A stretch of DNA of 64,000 bases from Pararhodobacter sp. SW119 (GCF_017811755.1 NZ_JADDJF010000008.1:81088-145087); one strand, 5' to 3'; shown: positions 24,346 through 33,078, numbered from the stretch's first letter. Made by a program: numbers and translations. The notes: a model not told the origin generated them from the sequence alone.

Positions 24346-24591
24346 TCACAAACGGGTCGCCAGCAAAGCCAGCGCGCCATGCATCAGAACCCCGGCCGCG
24401 ACCCCGTAGACCGCCAGCCACAGTCGCTTTTCCAGCCGTTCGATCATCGTCTCGATCCGGTTCAGGCGGTATTCTAGCCCTGCGCGCCGTTCTTCCTCGA
24501 CACGCTCCTGGGCGTCGATCCGGGCCTGCGCGAGGTCGAAGCTGTCATAGAGAAAGCGGGACCCACCCACCGTGCGCCGCGCGACGTTCAT
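24346..24591 (-). CDS. orfg3.5: GTA small head-formation protein between portal and protease (orfg3.5)
   Basis: An 81-residue protein. The N-terminal half is charged and helical (SFDLAQARIDAQERVEEERR, probable coiled coil, roughly residues 15-55) and the C-terminus has one hydrophobic segment (LWLAVYGVAAGVLMHGALAL). The ATG at 24591 overlaps the portal stop as ATGA. RcGTA has a small gene at exactly this position; its detailed role is not known to me. Confidence 0.8.
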   Translation of the reverse strand: MNVARRTVGGSRFLYDSFDLAQARIDAQERVEEERRAGLEYRLNRIETMIERLEKRLWLAVYGVAAGVLMHGALALLATRL

Positions 24592-25790
24592 GTATCCTCC
24601 GCCAGCCGGGGGAGGCCCAGAAGCACGCGCTTCTCGGCATCGCTCAGAAAACTTGCCTCGCTCACCCGACGCCACTGCTGCTCGCGCTCGGCCGACAGCG
24701 CAGGAACCTGGTCGAGGTCCGGCTTGAGTTCGACCGCCGCGCCGACATGGCCCGAAAGCCAGTGTCCCAGCGCCGCCGTGACTTTCGCCGCCAGGGGCAG
24801 CACCGTAAGCCGGTAGAAGGCGCGATTGGCCTCCTGATAGTTTGCGTAGGTCGCGTCGCCGGGAATACCCATCAGCATCGGCGGCACGCCGAAAGCGATG
24901 GCGATTTCGCGCGCCGCGGCTTCCTTGGTCTTGTGAAACTCCATGTCCGAGGGGCTGAATCCCATCGGTTTCCAGTCCAGCCCCCCTTCCAGCAACATCG
25001 GACGCCCGGCGTTGCGTGCGCCCATATGGTGGTGTTCCATCTCCGATTGCAGGCGCTCGAACTGCTCGTTCGACATCTTGGCCTGCCCGTCGGCGCCCTT
25101 GTAGATGATTGCTCCGGAAGGGCGCGCGGCGTTGTCCAGAAGCGCCTTCGACCAGCGCGAGGCCGCATTGTGCACATCGATCGCCGTGGCGGCCGCTTCC
25201 AATGGCGAAAGACCGTAGTGATCGTCGGTCGGATGGTAGGCGCGGATATGGCAGACCGGCATCTCGGCGGGTTCGGCGCCCATGAGGAATCGATGCTTGC
25301 GTCCACTCACGCTGTAATCATAGGCCTGCGGCCAGCCATCCGGCCCCGGCACCACGCTCATCCGATCGGAACGCAGTACATGCAGTTCCGACGGCATGCC
25401 GCCAGCGGGGGCCACGGCCTCGACATAGGCGTTACCGGAAAGCAGAAGTTGGGCGTAGATCGCCTCAAGAAACTCGGCTTTTCCCTGTATCGGATTCGGG
25501 CGGCGCATCAGTGACAGCAGGGGATGCTGTTCATACCGCCGCTCGGCATCCTGCAGGATCAGCGGCAAGGCGGCAGCCGCTTCGGTGATCATGCGGACCA
25601 CGCGAAACCCCATCGGATTTCGCTGGAAGCCCACGCGCGTCAGCGACCCGGTATCTCGCGCCGTCCAGTTGACCCTGGTCGCTGCCTGAATCGCGGCGAT
25701 CTTGCCGACCGGCCCCGCAGTCAACGGCCCCACGGCCGAGGCCTTGGCCTCGGGCACCGTGTCCGCCGACTTTCGAAAGAAATCGAACAT
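24588..25790 (-). CDS. orfg3: GTA portal protein, HK97 family (orfg3)
   Basis: A 400-residue portal that forms the dodecameric DNA channel at one capsid vertex. It shows GSLTRVGFQRNPMGFRVVRM early, LLSLMRRPNPIQGKAEFLEA, GNAYVEAVAPAGGMPSELHV, HIRAYHPTDDHYGLSPLEAA and IAFGVPPMLMGIPGDATYAN, all classic HK97 portal segments. Start ATG 25790 (MFDFFRKSADT); the upstream in-frame extension is not conserved-looking. Unusually, it is separated from the terminase gene by 832 bp containing a reversed acetyltransferase gene. Confidence 0.93.
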   Translation of the reverse strand: MFDFFRKSADTVPEAKASAVGPLTAGPVGKIAAIQAATRVNWTARDTGSLTRVGFQRNPMGFRVVRMITEAAAALPLILQDAERRYEQHPLLSLMRRPNPIQGKAEFLEAIYAQLLLSGNAYVEAVAPAGGMPSELHVLRSDRMSVVPGPDGWPQAYDYSVSGRKHRFLMGAEPAEMPVCHIRAYHPTDDHYGLSPLEAAATAIDVHNAASRWSKALLDNAARPSGAIIYKGADGQAKMSNEQFERLQSEMEHHHMGARNAGRPMLLEGGLDWKPMGFSPSDMEFHKTKEAAAREIAIAFGVPPMLMGIPGDATYANYQEANRAFYRLTVLPLAAKVTAALGHWLSGHVGAAVELKPDLDQVPALSAEREQQWRRVSEASFLSDAEKRVLLGLPRLAEDT

Positions 25791-26055
25791 GCGAAACCTC
25801 TTCGTCTTTCGCCCGAGCCGAGCAGTCGGCAAGCGGACGGTGGCTTGGGGGCAGGCGTGATACGCTCGGCGCCACCTGGGCTTGGTCTGTGTTTTCGACG
25901 AGATTCCTGAAGATGGCGAAAGGCGAGCGTACGCTGCCCCCGCAACGCGGTAGTCGAATGCGCTAGGGCCGGCAGATTGCTGTAGCTCCGTGAAAATGGC
26001 ACAGGCGATCAGCCGCCACGTTGACGGGAAGAGAGCATCAAGGATTCTGACGCAC

Positions 26056-26553
26056 GTGAAGATTCGCAACGAAACCCCGGCCGACGCCGATCAGATTCGA
26101 CGCATCACCGAGGATGCGTTCGCCGGTTCAGCGCACAGTTCAGGCACCGAAAGCGCGATCATCGACGCGCTCCGTCGCGAAGGGTCACTCACCCTGTCGC
26201 TGCTGGCTGAGGAAGGCGACGAAATCGTTGGCCATGTCGCGTTTTCGCCCGTGCTTGTCGGCGGGCGCGAAGTGGCCTGGTTCGGCCTCGGCCCGGTGTC
26301 GGTGCGGCCCGACCGACAGCACGAGGGCATCGGTGGCACCCTGATCTGCGAGGGATTGTCGCGTCTACATGCGCAAGGTGCCCGGGGATGTGTGGTTCTC
26401 GGCGATCCGGGGTACTATCATCGCTTCGGCTTCATGACCGATGCGAAACTTCGGTTTCCAGGGGTCCCAGCCGAGTATTTCATGTGCCTGGCTTTCTCCG
26501 ATCCGATCCCGACAGGGGTCGTCAGCTACCACAGCGCATTCGGTGCGTCCTGA
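26056..26553 (+). CDS. GNAT-family N-acetyltransferase inserted in the GTA cluster (opposite strand)
   Basis: A YhbS-like GNAT of about 165 residues that transfers acetyl from acetyl-CoA to an unknown amine. It opens KIRNETPADADQIRRITEDA. The acetyl-CoA binding core is FGLGPVSVRPDRQHEGIGGT (about residues 75-94), followed by GCVVLGDPGYYHRFGF, a motif of the YhbS subfamily. The GTG at 26056 gives the conventional N-terminus, with AAGGA 11 nt upstream; ATG 25990 or 25996 are longer alternatives. It lies head-on against the GTA transcript between the large terminase and portal genes, and its codon use looks slightly less GC-biased than the flanking GTA genes. A cargo or immigrant gene is the simplest view. 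Confidence 0.85.
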   Translation: MKIRNETPADADQIRRITEDAFAGSAHSSGTESAIIDALRREGSLTLSLLAEEGDEIVGHVAFSPVLVGGREVAWFGLGPVSVRPDRQHEGIGGTLICEGLSRLHAQGARGCVVLGDPGYYHRFGFMTDAKLRFPGVPAEYFMCLAFSDPIPTGVVSYHSAFGAS

Positions 26554-26622
26554 CAGACGCTCGACACGGGCCAGGAGAGCGCTCGAAAAAGGCTGTCGGA
26601 AGAGGTTGCCTTCTTCCCACCC

Positions 26623-28020
26623 TCAGAGCGTGCGCACCCGCGGATCACGCCAGCGTGAGGCGGGTTCAATAATTAACTCGTGCAGCGCCCAGACCAATGC
26701 ATCGACACGATCGGGGCTGCCCGGCCCGCAAAACCCCTGCGCCGTCATTAGCGCCATCTGTTCCTCCAGCAAGGACAGACCGGGCATGTGCTTCACGCGG
26801 CGCTGTTCATAAAGCGCGGCCACAGGCTCTGCGCGCGCAGCCTTGCCAATCGTTGCGCGCACGGCGCGGTAGGGAACCAGCGGATCGACCTGCCGCAGGA
26901 CACCCGCGATCAGGTCACCGCCCTGATTGACTTCGGCCACAACACGATCGGCGCCGTGTCGCGCCTTCGCCGCGAGCGCGGCCTCCGCCCATTCCGACGG
27001 CGAGACGGCGGCAACGCTAGCATCCTCGATCACATATGCGCGCCAGTCCTTGACCGGGCCTTCGGTCATCGCCCCCACGACCAGGATGCCACAAACGTCC
27101 GATTTCGCGTGCCCGGTCACCGAGGGGTCGATGGCGACTACGATGCGGGACAAAGCGGGCAGTTCACGCACGCGCGCCGCCTCGATCAGGGCGCTTGGAA
27201 ACAGAGTGCCCTCGGCATCCTCCAGCAGGACGCCTTCCAGTTCCTGGCGGCCCAGCCGGGTCGCACCGTAACGCTGTTGCATTTCCTCAAGGAAAGACGC
27301 CGCCAGCCACGCCTTGTTGGCGCTGGTCGGGGCATGGGTGGATACCGTGCTGGGCAAGCCGAGGATTCGCTTCAGCGTGGGTTGCGCCCGCGGTGTGGTG
27401 GTGACGATCTGCTGCGGGTGATCGCCCAGTCGCAACGCGAACTGCAGCATGTCCCAAGCCTCTTCCGCCTTTTTCCACTTGGCCAGTTCGTCGGCCCAGG
27501 CTGCGTCGAATTGCGGGCCGCGCAGCGCCTCGGGCTCGGTCGCCGAGAAGGCCTGTGCGGTGGCCCCGTTCGGCCAGACCAGTCGGCGCTTCGACGCCTC
27601 CCACTCCGGGCGGCGGTCGGGGGGCGAGCAGGCCATGATGCCACTGTCGCCAAAGATCATCACGTCCCGCACCTGGTCGTAGGTCTCGCCCACCAGGGCC
27701 ACACGGTTGGCGCGGCCCGGATCGCCGGGGCGGCCGCCTTCAACCTGCGCACGCACCCATTCGGAACCGGCACGGGTTTTCCCCGCGCCACGCCCGCCGA
27801 TACAGACCCAGGTCCGCCATGCCCCGCCCGAGGCCGTGGCCTCGGGCGGCAACTGATGCGGCAATGCCCAGAACTCGAAAAGCCAGGGCAATGCCATCAG
27901 CGCCTGATCGCTCAGGTCATTCAGGAACGCTTCCTGCACCGGCGCTGGTGCGCAAGCGATCCATTCGGCGTCGGATTTCGGCGCGTGCGGCGCCGAGGTC
28001 GAGTTCGCCAATCCCGGCAT
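26623..28020 (-). CDS. orfg2: GTA terminase large subunit (orfg2)
   Basis: A DNA-packaging motor of about 465 residues. The ATPase domain has the Walker A CIGGRGAGKTRAGSEW (about residues 75-90) and the DE-type Walker B in AAWADELAKWKKAEEAW. The nuclease domain has VVAIDPSVTGHAKSDVCG, with a catalytic aspartate, and the late SPDRVDALVWALHEL. Sequence homology to other GTA terminases appears to begin around PAPVQEAFLNDLSDQAL, so the start must lie upstream of that; ATG 28020 is the first good candidate and makes the gene overlap orfg1 by 104 bp in another frame. Confidence 0.92.
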   Translation of the reverse strand: MPGLANSTSAPHAPKSDAEWIACAPAPVQEAFLNDLSDQALMALPWLFEFWALPHQLPPEATASGGAWRTWVCIGGRGAGKTRAGSEWVRAQVEGGRPGDPGRANRVALVGETYDQVRDVMIFGDSGIMACSPPDRRPEWEASKRRLVWPNGATAQAFSATEPEALRGPQFDAAWADELAKWKKAEEAWDMLQFALRLGDHPQQIVTTTPRAQPTLKRILGLPSTVSTHAPTSANKAWLAASFLEEMQQRYGATRLGRQELEGVLLEDAEGTLFPSALIEAARVRELPALSRIVVAIDPSVTGHAKSDVCGILVVGAMTEGPVKDWRAYVIEDASVAAVSPSEWAEAALAAKARHGADRVVAEVNQGGDLIAGVLRQVDPLVPYRAVRATIGKAARAEPVAALYEQRRVKHMPGLSLLEEQMALMTAQGFCGPGSPDRVDALVWALHELIIEPASRWRDPRVRTL

Positions 28021-28279
28021 CGTCGAGTTCCCCTTTGAGATATTTGTAGAACTTGCCCCTGTCATTGACCGCGAGTGTGCCAAGTTTGGTAAACTCATCG
28101 AGCGCCACCTTTGCCTGTGGGAAATTCTGATGCTCCCCAGCTTCCAGTTCCGCCTGCAGGGTGGCAAACCTGTCGGCGGCCTTGGTTAGCGTTTCGATCA
28201 TGAAGCGCGCGATATTGCGCTCTCTCGCCTGTTCCAGTTCGAGCTCGTTCTTGTTTATCGTTGTCGTTTCTTGTTTCAT
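27917..28279 (-). CDS. orfg1: GTA small terminase-like first gene (orfg1)
   Basis: A 120-residue, highly helical protein (RFMIETLTKAADRFATLQAE; FTKLGTLAVNDRGKFYKYLK) ending in an arginine-rich helix. In RcGTA the first gene is the small-terminase equivalent that helps load DNA. The ATG at 28279 follows a run of A residues with only a weak ribosome-binding site (ACGGGC). It is the first gene of the cluster, 41 bp after an intrinsic terminator. Confidence 0.82.
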   Translation of the reverse strand: MKQETTTINKNELELEQARERNIARFMIETLTKAADRFATLQAELEAGEHQNFPQAKVALDEFTKLGTLAVNDRGKFYKYLKGELDDAGIGELDLGAARAEIRRRMDRLRTSAGAGSVPE

Positions 28280-28321
28280 TTTTTTTGCCCGTTCTCATGC
28301 TGCTCCGCACGAGCGAAAAGA

Positions 28322-28356
28322 AAAAGCGGCCCGGGGGCGTACCCCGTGCCGCTTTT
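28322..28356 (-). terminator. Intrinsic terminator between mltG and the GTA cluster
   Basis: On the minus strand AAAAGCGGC (28356-28348) and GCCGCTTTT (28330-28322) form a 9-bp stem around a GC-rich loop, followed by a TTC TTTTC run. It lies 42 bp before the orfg1 ATG and leaves no room for a promoter in between, so GTA transcription must read through it. Confidence 0.75.
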
Positions 28357-28379
28357 GCAATTCTTCCAGCTTGCCCGAA

Positions 28380-28415
28380 TGTCTACATCAAGGCGTACGC
28401 AAAGTCAATTTGACT
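28380..28415 (-). promoter_or_regulatory. Candidate promoter with palindromic -35 upstream of the GTA cluster
   Basis: On the minus strand TTGACT (28408-28403) and TAGACA (28385-28380) are 17 bp apart. The -35 is one arm of a perfect palindrome AGTCAATTTGACT (28403-28415), which could be an operator. Transcription would start near 28373, just before the terminator hairpin. Confidence 0.45.
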
Positions 28416-28479
28416 CCGCCGTGATCCCGCCGGGAAAAAGCCTAAAATCTGCCACATTCTGCCAAGGTCGCAGCGCAAC

Positions 28480-29634
28480 TCATTGACTTCGCTGCTGCGC
28501 TTCGATCTCGCGCCAGCGGGCCACGTTGCTGTTGTGGTCGGCCAGGTTGGTCGCGAACGCATGTCCCCCGGTCCCATCCGCGACGAAATAGAGGTAAGGC
28601 GTCTCATCCGGGTTCAGAGTCGCCTCGATCGCCGCACGGCCGGGATTTGCGATCGGCGTGGGCGGCAATCCGTCGATCTGATAGGTGTTGTAGGGCGTGC
28701 GCGCATCCAGTTCGGACCGCCGCAATCCCCTGCCCAGAACGCCCTCGCCCTGCGTGATCCCGTAGATCACTGTCGGGTCCGTCTGCAGGCGCATCGGAAC
28801 GCGCAGTCGGTTGACGAAGACACTGGCCACCTGCGGGCGCTCCTGCGGCTGGCCAGTCTCCTTCTCGACGATGGAGGCCAGGATCAGCGCCTCTTCCGGG
28901 CTGTCGAGCGGCAGTCCCTCAGCGCGATTTTCCCATGCCGCGGAGAGGATCGCGCTTTGCCGGGCCTGCATCTCGTCGATCAAGGTGGCGCGATCGGCGC
29001 CCGGACGGACCTCGTAGCTTTCCGTCGCCAGCGATCCCTCCGCCGGCACCTCGGGCAATTCCCCTTCCAGGAACGGGGCATTGGTCAACGCAAACCAGAC
29101 CTGCCAGCTTGTCACCCCTTCCGCCAGGGTCACGCGAAAACGCGTGTCGGCCTGCTCCAGAACGGCGTCGAACTCTTCCGGCCGGTCCTCCGAATCGACG
29201 GGCATCAGCGCCACCTCGGCAAACCGGCCGGTTGCCGTGTCCAGATCGCGGACCAGCAGTTCGGCGCGCGTCACGCCGACGCGCAGCACCACCTCCGTCC
29301 CGCAGGTGGACGCCCCCCCGCGTGTCACGATGTCCAGAATCTGGTCCATCGAGACGCCGGGTTCGATCAGATAGGAGCCGAACCGCAGTCGATCATCGCG
29401 TTCGGTGTACTGGGCACCGATGCGGAACAGGATGCCGCTCGAGATCGCCTCCTGCGCCTCCAGTTGCCGGGTGACCGCGCGCAGATTCGCCCCCTGTTCG
29501 ACCCGCAGGCAGATCGCCTGCTCCAGCGGGCCTTCGGCGTGGAAGCTGCGCTGACCCATCGCCAGCACGCCGCCGAGGACCACGAAACCGACGATCAGCA
29601 GCGTCAGCGCGTTTGCCGCAATGTGCTTCCACAT
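28480..29634 (-). CDS. mltG: Endolytic murein transglycosylase MltG (YceG family)
   Basis: A 384-residue inner-membrane enzyme that cuts nascent glycan strands. A single N-terminal membrane anchor (ANALTLLIVGFVVLGGVLAM, residues 8-27) is followed by the periplasmic domain. The catalytic signature is in ILASIVEKETGQPQERPQVA (glutamate near residue 254), then VFVNRLRVPMRLQTDPTVIY and NTYQIDGLPPTPIANPGRAA, with YLYFVADGTGGHAFA close to the end. The ATG overlaps the fabF stop by one base (TGATG). mltG beside fabF is the usual alphaproteobacterial order. Confidence 0.95.
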   Translation of the reverse strand: MWKHIAANALTLLIVGFVVLGGVLAMGQRSFHAEGPLEQAICLRVEQGANLRAVTRQLEAQEAISSGILFRIGAQYTERDDRLRFGSYLIEPGVSMDQILDIVTRGGASTCGTEVVLRVGVTRAELLVRDLDTATGRFAEVALMPVDSEDRPEEFDAVLEQADTRFRVTLAEGVTSWQVWFALTNAPFLEGELPEVPAEGSLATESYEVRPGADRATLIDEMQARQSAILSAAWENRAEGLPLDSPEEALILASIVEKETGQPQERPQVASVFVNRLRVPMRLQTDPTVIYGITQGEGVLGRGLRRSELDARTPYNTYQIDGLPPTPIANPGRAAIEATLNPDETPYLYFVADGTGGHAFATNLADHNSNVARWREIEAQQRSQ

Positions 29635-30896
29635 CAGTCGCGGACCCGCCCCATGATCAGGCTGGCATTGGTCCCGCCGAAGCCGAAGGAATTGGACAGC
29701 ACGACATCGATTTTCCGTTGGCGGGCTTCATGCGGGGCCAGATCCATCGCGCTTTGCACCGCGGGATTGTCCAGGTTGATCGTCGGTGGCGCCTTCTGGT
29801 CGCGGATTGCCAGAATGCAGAAGATGGCCTCGACGGCACCTGCCGCGCCCAACAGGTGTCCGATGGAGGACTTGGTCGAACTCATCGTCGTCGCGGCGGC
29901 CGCGTCGCCCAGAAGCCGCTCGACCGCGCCCAGTTCGATCGTGTCGGCCATGGTCGAGGTGCCGTGCGCGTTGATGTAGTCGATCCCAGAGGGCTCGAGT
30001 CCGGCGCGCTTCAACGCCGCCGCCATCGAGCGGTACCCGCCATCGCCGTCCTCGCTGGGGGCGGTGATGTGATAGGCATCGCCCGAAAGTCCGTAGCCAA
30101 GCACCTCGGCATGGATCTTCGCGCCCCTTGCGCGCGCATGCTCCAACTCCTCCAGCACGACGACGCCCGCGCCCTCGCCCATGACGAACCCATCGCGATC
30201 CGCGTCGTAGGGGCGGCTCGCAGCCTTGGGGTCGTTCCCGCGTTTGGTCGAAAGCGCCTTGCAGGCGTTGAAACCCGCGATCCCGATCTCGCTGATCGGG
30301 CTTTCCGCGCCGCCCGCCACCATCACGTCGGCATCGCCGAATGCAATCAGCCGCGCCGCGTCGCCAATGGCATGCGCGCCGGTGGAACAGGCGGTCACGA
30401 CCGCGTGGTTCGGCCCCTTGAAGCCGTAGCGGATGCTCACCTGGCCCGAGATCAGGTTGATGAGCGCGCCGGGGATGAAAAAAGGCGAGACCCGCTTCGG
30501 CCCGCGCTCCTTGATCAGCACCGCGGTTTCCGCAATCGTGCTCAGGCCGCCGATGCCCGATCCGATCATCACCCCGGTGCGCAGCAGGCTTTCCTCGTCC
30601 TCCGGCGTCCAGCCCGCATCCTCGACCGCCTGTTGCGCGGCGGCCATGCCGTAGAGGATGAAGTCGTCGACCTTCCGCTGTTCCTTGGGCGCCATCCAGT
30701 CGTCGGGGTTGAATGTCCCGTCCGCCCCATCGCCGCGTGGTATTTCGCAGGCATAGGTCGTTGTCAGATGGCTCGGATCGAAGCGCGTGATCGGCCCCGC
30801 GCCCGACTTGCCGGCCAGCAGGCGCGTCCATGTCGCCTCGACCCCGCAGCCCAGCGGCGTGACCATTCCCAATCCGGTGACGACAACTCGGCGCAT
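29634..30896 (-). CDS. fabF: Beta-ketoacyl-ACP synthase II
   Basis: A 420-residue condensing enzyme that elongates fatty acids, able to extend palmitoleate to vaccenate. The catalytic cysteine is in ACSTGAHAIGDAARLI (about residue 165); the two histidines are in NAHGTSTMADTIEL and SSIGHLLGAAGAVEA. The N-terminus MRRVVVTGLGMVTPLG fixes the start at 30896, although the frame extends 12 codons further. It is 99 bp downstream of the glycerate kinase gene and coupled to mltG. Confidence 0.96.
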   Translation of the reverse strand: MRRVVVTGLGMVTPLGCGVEATWTRLLAGKSGAGPITRFDPSHLTTTYACEIPRGDGADGTFNPDDWMAPKEQRKVDDFILYGMAAAQQAVEDAGWTPEDEESLLRTGVMIGSGIGGLSTIAETAVLIKERGPKRVSPFFIPGALINLISGQVSIRYGFKGPNHAVVTACSTGAHAIGDAARLIAFGDADVMVAGGAESPISEIGIAGFNACKALSTKRGNDPKAASRPYDADRDGFVMGEGAGVVVLEELEHARARGAKIHAEVLGYGLSGDAYHITAPSEDGDGGYRSMAAALKRAGLEPSGIDYINAHGTSTMADTIELGAVERLLGDAAAATTMSSTKSSIGHLLGAAGAVEAIFCILAIRDQKAPPTINLDNPAVQSAMDLAPHEARQRKIDVVLSNSFGFGGTNASLIMGRVRD

Positions 30897-30995
30897 TTTG
30901 ACCTCCGATCGCAGTTCCGTTTGCTGATACACACACTTTCCGCGCGCGAAAAGCCCGCGCTCGCCATTCGGGCGAGTGCCCGCCCGAAGCCAATG

Positions 30996-32234
30996 TCACC
31001 CCAGCATCACGATCTGGACATCTGCGACATTCGTGCCGGTCCCGCCGGTGACCAGCAGGTCGCCCGCTAGCTGTAGCGCCCTGTGGCTGTCGTTGTCGGC
31101 CAGAAGCGCGCGCCAGTCGCCGCCCGCGGCCGCGATCCTGTCCAGCGTTCCACCATCGACCAGTCCGCCCGCCGCCTCGGTGGGGCCATCGCGCCCGTCG
31201 GTGCCGCCCGAGAGAAAGACCCAGGGTCGGGCAATCCCCTCCATCCCCGCCGCGACCCGCAACGCCAGTTCCTGGTTGCGTCCACCCCTGCCCCGCCCCT
31301 GCAGGGTCACCGTCGTCTCACCCCCACAGACCGCCAGGATCTCTCCTGCCGGTGCCGCCCGCATCCGCGCCACCAGCCAGTCGGCGGCCGCGCCCACATC
31401 GCCCGTCAGCCGATCCGTCCATATCGTCGCGGCCGACGCCGAAACCATCGCCGCCAGCGACATGCCGTTCGACCCGATCAACCGGTTTTCGGCCTGGACG
31501 CGCTGTGCGCCGTCCTCGCTACGATCCAGTGCCTCGCGCACCGACACAGGCATCCGGTCCCAGAGGTTGCGCGTCACCAGCAGTTGCCGCGCCTCTTCTC
31601 TCGCGCAAATTGGCGCCACCGTCAGACCCGAGGCGACGACGCGCAGGTCATCCCCGATCACGTCGGACAGGATCAGGGCGACCACTCGCGCCGGCGCTGC
31701 GGCACGCGCCAGCCCGCCGCCTTTCAGCCGCGACAGGCGTTGCCGAACGGAGTTCATTCCGGTGATGTCCATTCCCGCAGCCAGCATCAGCCGGTTGGCC
31801 TGCGCCTTGTCCTCCAGCGATACGCCCGGCACCGGTGCCGCCAGCAGGGCCGAGCCCCCACCCGAAATCAGGGCCAGAACCACATCGCCGGCCCTCGTCC
31901 GGGCCAGCATCGCCTCCACCGCCTCGGCGGCGCGCAGCCCGCCCGCGTCGGGCACCGGGTGGCCCGCGACATGCACCTCGGCACCATCCAGCGGCGCGGC
32001 GTTTTCGGCGTTTGTCACGACGATCACGCCGCTTGCCGGGATGCTTTCGGCCAGATGCTCCTGCGCCGCCGACGCCATGGCACGCGCGGCCTTGCCCACC
32101 GCAACGATCCAGACCCGCACCCCGCGGACATCCATCTCGGCAAGCGCGTGCGCCACCGCCGGGCCAGGGTCGGCCGCGGCCACCGCCACGCCGAAAAGTC
32201 GCGTTGCCTCCGCCCGCATCGCCTCGATCATCAC
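30996..32234 (-). CDS. Glycerate 2-kinase, MOFRL family
   Basis: A 412-residue kinase that converts glycerate to 2-phosphoglycerate (GckA/TtuD type). It shows VWIVAVGKAARAMASAA and GHPVPDAGGLRAAEAV in the N-terminal domain, LALISGGGSALLAAPVPG (nucleotide loop, near 115-132) and NSVRQRLSRLKGGGLAR. The C-terminal MOFRL-type part has CGGETTVTLQGRGRGGRNQE with FLSGGTDGRDGPTEAAGG. It separates fabF from the divergent fabG gene; the fabG start is 78 bp away. Confidence 0.9.
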   Translation of the reverse strand: MMIEAMRAEATRLFGVAVAAADPGPAVAHALAEMDVRGVRVWIVAVGKAARAMASAAQEHLAESIPASGVIVVTNAENAAPLDGAEVHVAGHPVPDAGGLRAAEAVEAMLARTRAGDVVLALISGGGSALLAAPVPGVSLEDKAQANRLMLAAGMDITGMNSVRQRLSRLKGGGLARAAAPARVVALILSDVIGDDLRVVASGLTVAPICAREEARQLLVTRNLWDRMPVSVREALDRSEDGAQRVQAENRLIGSNGMSLAAMVSASAATIWTDRLTGDVGAAADWLVARMRAAPAGEILAVCGGETTVTLQGRGRGGRNQELALRVAAGMEGIARPWVFLSGGTDGRDGPTEAAGGLVDGGTLDRIAAAGGDWRALLADNDSHRALQLAGDLLVTGGTGTNVADVQIVMLG

Positions 32235-32312
32235 AGCCTCCGCTTCTACCGCATGACTGGCACAAACCCATCGCCGCTGCTAGAAGCGCGGGAGGCAGAA
32301 AACGGGGGGAAC

Positions 32313-33050
32313 ATGTTCGATCTGACGGGAAAGCGCGCGCTGATCACCGGCGCCTCGGGGGGGATCGGTGCCGCGATCGCGCGGGTGCTGCACGGCGCTG
32401 GCGCGACGGTCGGCCTGTCCGGCACGCGCGAGACGCCGCTCACGGACCTGGCCAGGGAACTGGGCGAACGCGCGCATGTGCTGCCGTGCGACCTGTCCGA
32501 CCCCGCCGCCGTGGACGCCCTTCCGAAAACTGCGGCAGACGCGATGGGCGGTCTCGATATCCTGGTCAACAATGCCGGCATCACCCGCGACCAGATCTTC
32601 ATGCGCATGTCCGATGCCGATTGGCAGGCGGTTCTGGATGTCAACCTGACCGCCGCCATGCGCCTCTGCCGGGGCGTCATGCGCCCGATGATGAAGGCGC
32701 GCTGGGGTCGGATCGTCAACATCTCGTCCATCGTCGGCGCCACCGGTAACGCCGGTCAGGCGAATTATGCCGCCGCCAAGGCCGGATTGATCGGCCTGAC
32801 CAAGTCGCTTGCCGCCGAGGTGGCCAGCCGGGGAATCACCGCCAACGCGGTCGCGCCCGGCTTTATCGCCACCGCCATGACCGAAAAGCTGACCGACGAG
32901 CAGAAAACCCGGATAAACGGGCAGATTCCCGCCGGCCGCATGGGCACGCCCGAGGAAATCGCCGCCGCCGTCCTCTATCTGGCCAGCGACGAGGCCGCCT
33001 ATGTCACCGGCGCGACCCTGCATGTGAACGGCGGGATGGCGATGATCTGA
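32313..33050 (+). CDS. fabG: 3-oxoacyl-ACP reductase
   Basis: A 245-residue short-chain dehydrogenase that reduces the keto group in each fatty acid cycle with NADPH. It has the cofactor loop TGASGGIGAAIARVL (about 12-26), NNAGITRDQIFMRM, and the catalytic Ser-Tyr-Lys set in NISSIVGATGNAGQANYAAAK. The C-terminus ends in GGMAMI, as in true FabG proteins. The start ATG 32313 is preceded by GGGGGGA; the much longer frame upstream is antisense to the glycerate kinase. Confidence 0.95.
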   Translation: MFDLTGKRALITGASGGIGAAIARVLHGAGATVGLSGTRETPLTDLARELGERAHVLPCDLSDPAAVDALPKTAADAMGGLDILVNNAGITRDQIFMRMSDADWQAVLDVNLTAAMRLCRGVMRPMMKARWGRIVNISSIVGATGNAGQANYAAAKAGLIGLTKSLAAEVASRGITANAVAPGFIATAMTEKLTDEQKTRINGQIPAGRMGTPEEIAAAVLYLASDEAAYVTGATLHVNGGMAMI

Positions 33051-33078
33051 GGCCGATTCCCGCCCCTTGCGAAAGCGT

